Of a DNA stretch of 64,000 nucleotides, positions 1 through 9,863 are shown in pieces. The notes under the pieces are model-generated. The model was not told where the DNA came from. It saw only the letters and a program-made list of their open reading frames with translations, and ran no database searches. Source of the DNA: Allacma fusca (taxonomy: Eukaryota; Arthropoda; Collembola; Symphypleona; Sminthuridae); the NCBI GenBank assembly GCA_947179485.1, contig OX359248.1, positions 54,632,386-54,696,385 of the forward strand, in the 5' to 3' direction. Position 1 is the stretch's first letter. The number at the start of each line of letters is the position of its first letter. Both the position numbers and the translations under genes were made by a program.

Positions 1-71
1 CTATTATCTATAATACACAATGTAAAATTTATATGAAAATGTTTTGTACTTATATGCGCATTATATTTTAG

Positions 72-223
72 AACGTGTTCAGACGGTTGGAGAAAATAGT
101 ACAAATTGGACAAATAAATTGAAGGCTACGTTCAAAATTGGATCAACCATACTAAGCGCCGGGGAACCCACCAAACTCCTGTTCCAAACTCACTTGTTTC
201 AGAGGAAGACAATTTTGATGTGA
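72..223 (+). CDS. possible 3'-terminal exon of an unrecognised gene
   Basis: A consensus-like acceptor (pyrimidine-rich, ending TTTTAG) is followed by 50 open codons that end in TGA at 221-223. AATAAA signals lie near 402 and 422. The predicted peptide is hydrophilic, rich in threonine, lysine and leucine, and ends HLFQRKTILM. There is no ATG, so if real it is the last exon of a gene starting left of the window. I do not recognise the sequence and see no domain. The support is an open frame plus acceptor plus poly(A) signals, which could occur by chance in 150 bp. Confidence 0.3.
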
Positions 224-528
224 CTTTTGTGTATTCATTCCAACTTGGATATTATTAATGTAATTTTTACCCTGACCCTAATTATCAAAATGACTTGGTG
301 GAACTATCCACTTGACCCCTATTTTTTCAGGGTGGGCAAATCTACTTTGTTCATTACTTATTAGTTATAAGTGAATATGCAAATTAAAAAATTAAATTAC
401 AATAAAACTATGTATGTATGTAATAAACGTTTATTTCTTTAAAATTAATCATTTCTTTAATTTAAAACAAGAATGGACATACAAAGATAATAGTCATAAA
501 GCAGTAAATAATTCCCGTCGACAATACG
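224..528. other. non-coding flank left of the Harbinger-type element
   Basis: AT-rich sequence with AATAAA-type signals near 402 and 422. I see no open frame, repeat or RNA gene here. Confidence 0.5.
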
Positions 529-551
529 TTAGGGACGTGCCACAAATGACG
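529..551 (+). repeat. left terminal inverted repeat plus TTA duplication of the Harbinger-type element
   Basis: TTA at 529-531 is the target duplication and the inverted repeat follows from 532. Similarity to the right arm continues loosely inward through the GACTGACTGA repeats. Confidence 0.75.
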
Positions 552-1311
552 CCATCCACAAATTTGACAAATTACGACTGACTGACTGAATGATCATTCG
601 TTGTCACAACGAAGAATGACTGACTGTATATGACATCACATGGGTATGTATACATGGGTATAGTTTAATGCCACAGGGTGCTTTACTATTCAAAACATAC
701 TATACTACTATAGAAAACAAACTGGAATTTTTTTAAAATCAACTTACGCCTGTTTGCACCTTACATCTTCATATAAACAAAATCACAAAGGGGCGAAGTC
801 AGGAATTGTATTAAAACAAGTGGGACAGAAAAAGTAACATGACGACGTAGGTTTTATTTAAAAGCATTTTTAATTAGAAAATTTACTCAAATCGCACGAA
901 CTAGCGTTTTCAACATCCAGTCAATGGTGAGTTTATTACCTTAGACTACTGAAAGAATGTATATAATGTTTATATATGACATGAACTTTTCTAAGGCTAG
1001 ATTGATGACCCTACCAACTTTAGGCTCGTATTTGGGGTGGGTATTTATTATGGGTATGCAATAAGAACCATTACAGGTTTTAACAGTTTTGTAAATGGTG
1101 ACTGCGATATCTGTCGATGATGCAGGTATTAACATGTGATTATATGTGACCATTTTGATCTCCTTAAGTAAAAAATCTATTCAACAGACGATATTTGTTA
1201 GAAGATCGGCTCAGCCGTATGGAGTCAGGAAATTTAAACAGAACGTGTGTACAGAACTGCTTATACTAACTTCTCCGACAGATGACGCAGTCGATAAGTT
1301 TTTTTGCATTA

Positions 1312-1755
1312 TGTACAAAATATACATGTTTCTTATGTTTCTTCCGTTACACTTCATCCTCCCCAACACCTGCTCATTCCTGTCCTAACCTGAACGAACC
1401 TGTTCATTCCTGTCTGAACCTGCATGAACTGGGATCATCCTGTTCCAAACTAACCCATCTGCAACCGTTACCTTTGCCAGGCTGAGACACACTCTCGTGC
1501 CAATACATTAGGGTAGCCCGTTCCCATGCTTCCCTAGCAGTAACGCACACTCTCGTGCCAGTATATAAGGGTAGCCCATTCCCGTGCTTCCCTAGCAGTA
1601 ACGTGCGACAGCACTAACTCTCTCAACACTTACTCTCTCTCTCTCCACTTCTTCACATTCGGCTTTCTGAATAAACTACAATCTTTCCTATTCAATTATC
1701 GTCGTTAATATCTACGTACATTTATTACGCTACCGCATAAACAGATATTAATGCA
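1312..1755 (+). repeat. 5' LTR
   Basis: 444 bp, starting TGTACA and ending TGCA. It contains a TATATAAG box near 1563 and an AATAAA signal near 1669, the usual order of LTR promoter and poly(A) signal. It is about 32 bp longer than its partner because of one extra copy of a CATTCCTGTC..AACCTG unit and one extra CT pair. Confidence 0.93.
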
Positions 1756-1773
1756 TGGTGGCAGCTACGGTCG
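1756..1773 (+). other. primer-binding site of the LTR element
   Basis: TGGTGGCAGCTACGG directly follows the 5' LTR. A TGG start here is the complement of a tRNA CCA end. I did not assign the tRNA. Confidence 0.6.
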
Positions 1774-1889
1774 AATTCACACCAATTAATTACACTCCAA
1801 AGTTTACACTTTACGGACTACATACTACCCACTTCCACATACGTTCCGTGGACACAAAACTTCCGTCTCTCTTCTCACCCTCATCATGG

Positions 1890-2750
1890 CTACTCCAGCT
1901 GCACCTCCAACGGACGCACTCAGACCTCCAGAGGGATTCACCTACGACACTCCCTCTCAGTGGACAACCTGGATTCGTCGCTTCCAAGGGTTCGTGACCC
2001 TTTCCAAGCAGACTGATGACGACTGGAAGATCAGCTCACTACTCTACCACATGGGTGGTAATGCTTATGAAATCTTTGATTCCTTTCAACTTAGCAAGAC
2101 GGACGCCAAAGATTACGATAAAGTATGTGAAGCCTTCCGAGCCCATTTCATTGGGAAACTGAACGTCGTTTTTGAACGCTTCATGTTTAATTCCCGAGTA
2201 CAACGGACAGAGGAGAACGTGGATCAATTTATAACTGATCTCCACAAATTGGCCAAAACGTGTAACTTTCAGTCCCTACACGAGGAGTTAATTCGGGATC
2301 GCATCGTAATCGGAATAATAGACAAAACCGTGTCTCTCCAACTACAAACGAAGGACAAGTTAACGTTAGAAGAAGCCGTCGCCCACGTGAAAACTCACGA
2401 AAAATTCAAGAAGCAACAACCCACCATTTCCGAAGGAAATACGGATGTGGACAGCGTTTTTGGCAAGAAAAACTCCCAGGCTAAAGGGAAATTCCACCAT
2501 AAGACCTGGAAATGCTTCAATTGCGGAGGAGACAAGCAACACTCCAAGGAAGAATGCAGGGCCAAAGGAGCCAAGTGCAATACGTGTGGTAAAATGGGAC
2601 ATTTTGCCAAAGTATGCAAGTCAGCCAAGGACCAGGCTAAACCAAAGAGTAAATCAAAAATACGAGAAGTTACAGAAAATAGTGACACAGACTCTGTATT
2701 TATGGGTGCAGTTTCACGGACTTCAGGGTGGCTAGGTACAACCCCCAACC
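1890..2750 (+). pseudogene. gag part of the Gypsy-type fossil
   Basis: Approximate span. It encodes a capsid-like region followed by a basic stretch with zinc knuckles, the clearest being CNTCGKMGHFAKVC, the CX2CX4HX4C pattern of retroelement nucleocapsids. Gag binds and packages the element RNA. The upstream leader between the primer-binding site and gag is about 100 bp. It belongs to a broken element. Confidence 0.85.
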
Positions 2751-2779
2751 TAGCCGAAGACTTCCCCAAGAGCAATTGG

Positions 2780-5700
2780 TCAACAGAGATAATAGTGGGA
2801 AATGTCCCCATCATTTTCAAGTTAGACACGGGAGCGGACGTCACCATCATCCCAGAGCACATTTTTGAACAAAACCTACCCAAAGCAGCCCGTCATTTAC
2901 GACCGGACCACAGAAAATTCAGTGCCGCGAATGGAACAAATTTAGCAGTTACCGGCAGATTCAAGGCAAACTTACTGTACAAGGACAGAGCAACTCAGGC
3001 GGACATCTACGTCGCCTCCGGGCTAAAGCAACCTCTACTAGGCAGAAATGAGTGTTTAGCTTTACAGCTAATAAAACTTACAGTTAACTCAACTGACATG
3101 GTTGGAGCGTACACTACAGTACAACCACATAAGGAGTTTCCAAAACTATTTAAAGGGTTAGGCACCATGGCACAACCCTACACAATCAGGCTCAAGGAAG
3201 GAGCCCAACATTACGCCATAGCGCAACCTAGGAAGGTCGCCATCCCTCTCCTGCCTAAATTGAAAGACGAATTAAAGAAATTAGAACAACAAGGCGTCAT
3301 CAGACCCATCGATGAGCCTACGGATTGGTGCTCACCCATTGTTGTGGTTAAAAGCCAAACGGCGAAATACGATTATGCAAAGACTTCACTAGACTTAACG
3401 AATCTATTGCAAGAGAATTCCATCCCATGCCGGTGGTTTTGGAGACTCTAGCCAAAATCCATGGAGCAGTTATCTTCTCCAAAGGAGATAATCGCCAAGG
3501 TTTCCACCAGATACGACTATCTGAAGAAAGCCAAAAGTTGACAACTTTTATTACACCGTTCGGACGGTACTGTTGTTTACGATTACCATTTGGAATCAGC
3601 TCAGCCCCGGAACATTACCAGAAGCGAATGTCAGAGGCCTTAACAGGACTTCCCGTAATTCATCACACTGACGACTGGTTAGTGTGGGGGAAAAATCCGG
3701 AGGAACACGACAGGAACTTAAGACTAGTTCTCACCCGCCTTCAAGAGAAAAGCATTACCCTGAACGCAGAGAAGTGCGAATTCGGGGTTAAACAAGTAAA
3801 ATTCCTAGGGCACATAATTTCAGCTAAAGGAATTAGCATCGACCCACAAAGACTAAGAGCCATTACTCAACTACCTACACCAAAGGACACTTCCGACGTT
3901 AGAAGTTTCGTGGGATTCATCATGTACATTGGACAATTTATTCCGAACTTATCCACGATAATGCAGCCCTTGTACGCATTATTACAGAAGGATGCAGAGT
4001 TCAAATGGGGAATTGCTTAACAAAAAGCACATACCACGTTAGTAAGCCTACTAACGTCCGCACCGGTGCTTGCAATATACAACCCAAACTCCCCTACTAC
4101 AATTTCCACGGACGCATCATCCTTCGGCCTCGGAGCCATTCTCAAGCAACAACAGTCAGACAGCACTTGGAGACTAGTTGCGTGTGCCTCCCGCACCCTC
4201 TCCTCAGCAGAGAAAAACTACGCCCAAATAGAAAAGGAATGTTTAGGCATCGTATGGGCATGTGAGAAGTTCCAAACTTTCCTCAACGGCTTACGGTTTC
4301 AGGTCGAAACCGACCATAAGCCGCTATGAGCCCTTTTGAAGACAAAACACTTGGATGAACTCTCACCCCGGTTGCAACGATTCAGGTTACGCATGATGCG
4401 TTACGACTTTTCAATTTATCACACACCGGGGAAGAATCTAGTTGGAGCGGATTTCCTATCCCGACATCCCCTCCCTACCACGGGCAACCAGGATTTTACC
4501 ATGGATTGCGACGCAGCCATCTCACTATTTATTGATTCATTACCGGCAACTGACGCCAAACTACAAGAAATCAGAGAGGCTCAACAGAAGGACGATACGT
4601 GCAAGCAGTTAGCCGAGTACAGCCGTTCTGGATGGCCTCCCCTGAAGGAACTCACCGAGGAGTTCAAACTATTTCACACTCATAAAGATGAGATCTCAGT
4701 TCAAGGAGATTTACTGTTACGAGGCAACCGCCTCATCATTCCCAAGACTTTACAATCAGAGATGCTCCAACGTGTCCATGCAGGACACATGGGAATTTCC
4801 AAAGCAAGAGCCAGAGCCCACACTTCCATGTGGTGGCCCGGAATTTCCAGAGACATTCAAAGATTGATCAAGAACTGTACAACGTGCATCCCGCACAAAC
4901 AAGAGAGGAAGGAGCCGCTGATACCTAGCGAGTTCCCTCACAGACCATGGTCCACCATAGGGATGGACCTCTTCCACCATGAAGGGAAGACTTACCTAAT
5001 AGTCAGTGACTACTATTCAAGATACCCAGAGGTAGCACTATTATCAAGTACCACGTCTGAAGCAATCATTACGCATTGCAAATCCATCTTTGCCAGACAC
5101 GGCATACCGGATATTGTCAGATCCGACAACGGGCCTCAATTTCAAGAGGCATTTAAATCATTTGCAACCAACTGGGGATTCCAACACATTACATCCAGTC
5201 CCCATTACCCACAAAGCAACGGGTTAATCGAGGTAATGGTGAAAACCATAAAACAGTTGCTAAAGAAAAATCCCAAGGATTTTCAAGAAGCACTACTAGA
5301 GTACAGGAGTACTCCACTGAACAACGGCTACACCCCTGGTCAGTTATTAATGGGACGACGTCTTAAGTCTAGTCTACCCATAACACCAAAGTTACTGCAA
5401 CCAAAAGCAGTAAATGCCAAAGCAGTAAAAGATTTTGAAACTGCTATGAAACAAAAAGGCAAAGGACACTGACAAACGACACGGAGCTGTCGCTAAACCA
5501 GATCTTTCAATCGGACAACCTGTATGGGTGAAAGACAAGCAATTGTGGGGCACTATCCAAAGTCCAACCAAGGAACCACGGTCATACAACGTCCAGACCC
5601 CCCTAGGAACCTATAGACGAAACACGTCTCAGCTATACCCGATGACAACACCGGTTAAGAAGCAGGAGTTCGTAACACCCCCTGAGGAACCACCATCTAC

Positions 5701-5880
5701 ACCTAGTCCAGCAAGAACTGAGATCATCCCATACAGCACGACTCCCAGTCCTTTCAAACAGATCAAAACCCCAAGTCCTCCCAAGGTCAAAACATTTACT
5801 CTCCCAGGATCCAGCCGATCAGATCCCGTGACCAAAACCAGATCAGGACGTCTAGTCAAGAAACCTGATAAATACGTAGC
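2780..5880 (+). pseudogene. pol part of the Gypsy-type fossil (PR, RT, RNase H, IN)
   Basis: Approximate span. Aspartic protease is marked by LDTGADVTIIP (about 2.82 kb). Reverse transcriptase occupies about 3.2-4.0 kb and RNase H about 4.1-4.45 kb, the latter with [13 protein letters not shown]. Integrase spans about 4.7-5.4 kb: a zinc-binding HHCC region ending in C-x2-C (CTTC), then a DDE core with MDLFHH and RSDNGPQF. A proline/serine-rich basic tail ends near 5.88 kb. Domain order gives the Ty3/Gypsy assignment. The frame is interrupted several times over the whole element, so no intact polyprotein is encoded. Confidence 0.9.
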
Positions 5881-5957
5881 TTAAAATATTTCTCATGTTA
5901 CGTAATTTCTTATTCTCATTCTTATTCTTTACAGTTATAATTTTGTAATCTCAAAAC

Positions 5958-5970
5958 AAAAAGGAGAGGA
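5958..5970 (+). other. polypurine tract
   Basis: A purine-only run, AAAAAGGAGAGGA, immediately before the 3' LTR, the expected position of the plus-strand primer. Confidence 0.7.
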
Positions 5971-5972
5971 TG

Positions 5973-6384
5973 TGTACAAAATATACATGTTTCTTATGTT
6001 TCTTCCGTTACACTTCATCCTCCCCAACACCTGTTCATTCCTGTCTGAACCTGCATGAACTGGAATCATCCTGTTCCAAACTAACCCATCTGCAACCGTT
6101 ACCTTTGCCAGGCTGAGACACACTCTCGTGCCAATACATTAGGGTAGCCCGTTCCCATGCTTCCCTAGCAGTAACGCACACTCTCGTGCCAGTATATAAG
6201 GGTAGCCCATTCCCGTGCTTCCCTAGCAGTAACGTGCGACAGCACTAACTCTCTCAACACTTACTCTCTCTCTCCACTTCTTCACATTCGGCTTTCTGAA
6301 TAAACTACAATCTTTCCTATTCAATTATCGTCGTTAATATCTACGTACATTTATTACGCTACCGCATAAACAGATATTAATGCA
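5973..6384 (+). repeat. 3' LTR
   Basis: 412 bp, nearly identical to 1312-1755, with the same TATATAAG box and AATAAA signal. The near identity implies little time since insertion. Confidence 0.93.
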
Positions 6385-6764
6385 TGCATAACTTTTAGTT
6401 GTGAAGCACCCAGATGCGTAAATAAATCCACAAATATTTCCAATTAACATTGTTATAGCACACTTTTAATTCACCGGTACTTACATTGTATTGGAATTGT
6501 CTGCTTTAAAAAACTAACATCTGTTATTCTGTACCTTATAATATTTGTCTGTATAATTCTGTGACTTTTATAATAATGGACAGTACTAATGATTTTGAAT
6601 GCTGAAGTCGTTATTTAATCTTACGAATTCGCACAGGATTTTGTGTAAGCGTAACAAAGGGTTAAAAGGTGCAGAAACTGACGCCATGTTATGAAGAAGG
6701 GACTGACTGAGTACGTCATGGTAAATCATACACAGACAATATGACTGACTGAATAAATGCATGA

Positions 6765-6787
6765 CGTCATTTGTGGCATACCCCTTA
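6765..6787 (-). repeat. right terminal inverted repeat plus TTA duplication of the Harbinger-type element
   Basis: Inverted copy of the left end with three differences within 20 bp, followed by TTA at 6785-6787. Confidence 0.75.
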
Positions 6788-7839
6788 CGAGTTTACGTCT
6801 GTGCAACGTTGATTTTAAACATTCATCAAACGGTCCTCAAACTGGTAGCCGTGGCGTTAAAAAAGCGGACATTTGTTCCTCACATGAACGTCCGTACGTG
6901 ACGTTGAGGTGACCAATTGACGGTAAATTTTTACGTTGCGCTGACGTTTAGGTTACCATAATTTCTTCTAGGGAACCACCCTGGGGGCACCCAAACTTTA
7001 ACAAAACTTCACAAAAATATTGTTTTGAGTATTCAACGTAAAATCCTGATGAGGTGACGACGCTACCCTAGTGGATCAGCATTGCATGGAAAACTTATCG
7101 GTTCCGCCTGGTTGGCTCCGTCAACCCACACATACCTTAATTATAATGCATCAAAAGGTCGAAATATTACTATAGGAATGTATTTTGAGCAAAAATCCCG
7201 TAATTGCTTTGATGGCGAAGATGCACAGGTTAGTAATCCAAAGTAGAAGCCTAGAAGCACCTTCTTTCCTGAACAAACAAAGAGATCAAGTTGACCTGAG
7301 TCACATGTCATCCCAGATGAGTCATAAACAACTGAAATAACATAGCGGTTAGATGATAATTGAACACAATACCGATAATTTGTTTTTATTTGATTCACCT
7401 GGGATGAAAATTTGTAACATTAATTTGTAAACGTTTTGCGTCATGTAATCTAACCTGCTCTGGTGCTGATATTGGTCCAACCGTGGGGCTAGACCGAACC
7501 AGACTATTAAAATCTAGAACCGGGCCGGGCCAAGACTATTAGTGAACCGTTATACATTGTCCCAGCCAGACCAGTGGCAGCCCTGAATTGAAGAAATTTC
7601 GGATGTTGACAACTTATGTTAGTTCTAGCCATTATTTCAATATTTCAAAGGACTGTGCTAGTAGCAGATTTAATTTAAATGGTTTTTTATCAAACATTAG
7701 GGCCACAGCAACCGAAAGTGTGAGGCAAGGTTTTTAGGTGAACAATACCTTTTTTCCAGATGACAACTTTTTAAACTAATACTTTTCCTGACATTTTTAG
7801 AGACTGTGGCTCCAGATTTTTAAAGGACTTTTGACATTT
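6788..7839. other. intergenic stretch between two transposons
   Basis: No gene recognised. An 85-codon open frame on the minus strand (7141-7398) has no domain and no splice context. GC-rich words near 7480-7560 (CCGGGCCGGGCC) look like further repeat debris, but I could not find ends. Confidence 0.4.
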
Positions 7840-8914
7840 GATGTAAGCAGTGGTAGTCACGGGAACGGGTAACACCCGGGTACATGGGAACGGAAACGAG
7901 TACAGGAACGGGTACGGGAACATATATTTTGTTCCCAGCCAGTTTGCGTACGGGAACAGGAACACACTCAGGTGGACCCGACCACCGGGAACAGGAACCG
8001 AGATTTTCATTTTGTTCCCGTTCCTATCGGGAACGGGTACAGTCTACGCATGATCCCGTTCCCATGCCTGTTGTTCCCGGGATCGAGTGTGTACTTTTAT
8101 TATCTACTGGAAACGCAATCACAATTGATGTTACAATTAGAAGACTTGTTAGTACTTTATTTATGTAGACAACTCAATTTACATATTCCATTCCATTCTT
8201 TTTTTCTGTAATTTCTACTCACATATCCTTGCTTTAAAGATAATAATGTCAGAACTCGTGTTCGGTAAAATTGAGGTATTTTCTAGAATATTTCTACAAG
8301 TAATTATAATAAATATTAAAATAATTATTATTATTGGTTTATACTTTTACTGCAGGTTTTACCCTCGAAAAATTGATTGCTCGAGTTAATGTTTTATTTT
8401 CAAATAAAACTAACAAAGGGAAACGAGTTCGTGCTGGCGCTGGCATACATTCTTCAGATATATTTTATATATGCAGAATAATATCTTTTGGCCAGCAATT
8501 GATCTTAAATATTAAGTACCATTTTGAAACCCTCATCAACATGCAATTTTATTATTGGAAGAGCATCATCAATACTCCATTCATTATTGCATCCTTTCGC
8601 AGTATGACATTTTAAAGTGTTGATATTTGGTATACTCGGAAAATAATCACTGAAGATTTAAACAATCAGTTATTACGCCGTTACGTTTCACTATGGGGGA
8701 GCGTTTAGCCGCCCTGCATATTGCCTGTTTTTTATTTGTGAAACGAAGGGTTTGGTGGTTACAGAAATTATAAGATAATAATTTTTACCACACTTAAGTA
8801 CGACAACTTGTACCCGGGAACGGGACCGGGAACACTATCTGTGGGAGTGGGTACGGGTCCAAAAAATTTTAATTTCTGGGTACGGGAACAGGAACCGGTC
8901 CGGGTACCTAAAAT

Positions 8915-9730
8915 CAAGGATGGGAATCGGAATGGGTATCGGAATCAGATTTATATTCGAAAATTTGTGGATTTTAATTCATATTGGAATTCCAAATAAT
9001 TCCCTGGAAGTATTTTAATTCAAAATCGCATTCAAAAAATTTTTTGGAATCGGAATTGGTACTCAAATAATTTTTATTGAATTCCGATTAAAATAAAGTA
9101 TTGTTTTCAGTGGTATATTACATCAAGTGTACATACTTAAATATAAATTTAAAATTGTCGCAATTTTTTCCTTACAACGAAAAGTTAATCAAAGAGCATT
9201 GGCGAACGTTTTCTTCGTCCGAAATGAACATGCTTCCACGTAAAATAGAGTCGAATTATTAGCACATGTCAGAGGCTTTTAACTGTTGTGCTCAAAACTA
9301 TTGTTTGTCCTACAAGTTAATTACTCAAGTAATTTAAATCATTGATACTAAAATTTGTATAGGTAACTCAAAATGGGTCATAAGAAAATTAGTAATATTG
9401 GAGTCCAAATATCAGTTGAACGTGTTTTTTCAGCTCTTAAAATTATACTTAATGACCTGCGGCGGAAACTAGCTTCCCAAAACATTGATGATATCATGTT
9501 TTTAAGGTTGAATTTTTTCCGTAATTAAATTCTTTGTATGGTCAGTATACTAGGAGTATTCAAATAAATATTCAAATCGGAATTCCTAATGAACGAATAC
9601 CCGAGGATATTTAAATCCGTATTAGAATTCATATTTTTCAGTATTTCTATAGGTATTTTAAATCGGAATTCTTCGCGTCGAATATTTTAATTCGAATTAG
9701 AATTCATATATTTCGGATTTCCCATCCTTG
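8915..9730. mobile_element. second hAT element nested inside the first
   Basis: 816 bp. The ends are CAAGGATGGGAA (8915-8926) and its inverted copy ending CCCATCCTTG (9730). A perfect 8-bp duplication CCTAAAAT lies on both sides (8907-8914 and 9731-9738). Subterminal GGAATCGGAAT-type repeats occur at both ends. The interior keeps the last part of a hAT transposase (9373-9528), so this is a deletion derivative of an autonomous element. Because it interrupts 7848-9855, it is the younger of the two insertions. Confidence 0.85.
9373..9528 (+). pseudogene. hAT transposase C-terminal (hATC dimerisation) fragment
   Basis: A 51-residue open frame ending at TAA contains SVERVFSALKIILNDLRRKL followed by ASQNIDDIMFLRLN. 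This matches the conserved dimerisation motif at the C-terminus of hAT transposases. An in-frame stop lies just upstream and no BED finger or catalytic DDE region is visible in the 816-bp element, so it is a remnant. Its strand gives the original orientation of the parent element (+). Confidence 0.8.
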
Positions 9731-9863
9731 CCTAAAATACTGTTCCCATCATAACGGGAACGGGTCCGGGTACGGGAACACTTAAGGGGAGTACCCATTG
9801 AGTGGGAACAGGAACGGGAACGGGAACAAACTTTTTGTACCCATGACGACCACTGGATGAAAG

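Larger units (their letters stand above)
1312..6384 (+). mobile_element. Ty3/Gypsy LTR retrotransposon, recent but broken, inserted in the Harbinger-type element
   Basis: About 5.07 kb, bounded by direct terminal repeats that start TGTACA and end TGCA (1312-1755 and 5973-6384). Order of parts: left LTR, primer-binding site just after 1755, gag with zinc knuckles, aspartic protease, reverse transcriptase, RNase H, integrase, a basic proline/serine-rich tail, a polypurine tract (about 5958-5970) and right LTR. Integrase follows RNase H, which is the Ty3/Gypsy (Metaviridae) order. I see no envelope gene. The LTRs are nearly identical, differing mainly by an unequal short-repeat count, so insertion is recent. 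The internal coding sequence is interrupted about four times, so this copy is a fossil. No clean target-site duplication is visible, only GCAT-like similarity between the flanks. Confidence 0.93.
532..6784. mobile_element. PIF/Harbinger-type non-autonomous DNA transposon, split by an LTR element
   Basis: Seen: the left end GGGACGTGCCACAAATGACG (532-551) matches the reverse complement of the right end (6765-6784, GGGGTATGCCACAAATGACG) at 17 of 20 positions. Both ends are flanked by the trinucleotide TTA (529-531 and 6785-6787). Both arms carry subterminal GACTGACTGA repeats (about 578-627 and 6699-6754). Known: a 3-bp TWA duplication and ends beginning GGG are typical of PIF/Harbinger elements. 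Without the inserted retrotransposon the element would be about 1.2 kb. Neither arm encodes a recognisable transposase, so it is a non-autonomous element. Confidence 0.75.
7848..9855. mobile_element. hAT-type DNA transposon with GGGAAC-rich subterminal regions
   Basis: Seen: the left end CAGTGGTAGTCACGGG (from 7848) and the right end, whose reverse complement is CAGTGGTCGTCATGGG (to 9855), form terminal inverted repeats with two differences in 16. The flanking octamers GATGTAAG (7840-7847) and GATGAAAG (9856-9863) match at 7 of 8. Known: CAGTG ends and 8-bp duplications are hallmarks of hAT elements. Degenerate GGGAAC/GGGTAC repeats fill 7858-8075, 8813-8906 and 9752-9825. No transposase of its own is recognisable between 8080 and 8800. 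A second hAT sits inside it. Confidence 0.8.

Noticed and set aside
941-1153. 70-codon minus-strand ORF in the Harbinger-type left arm
   Set aside because: No similarity to Harbinger transposase or Myb-like proteins that I can see.
1306-6391. GCAT-like match as target-site duplication of the LTR element
   Set aside because: Flanks TTGCATTA and TGCATAAC do not give an exact duplication at the LTR boundaries.
7141-7398. 85-codon minus-strand ORF
   Set aside because: No recognisable motif, no splice sites and no poly(A) context.
7850-8168. Gly/Thr/Asn-rich overlapping ORFs
   Set aside because: They read the degenerate GGGAAC repeats of the hAT element in different frames and are not proteins.
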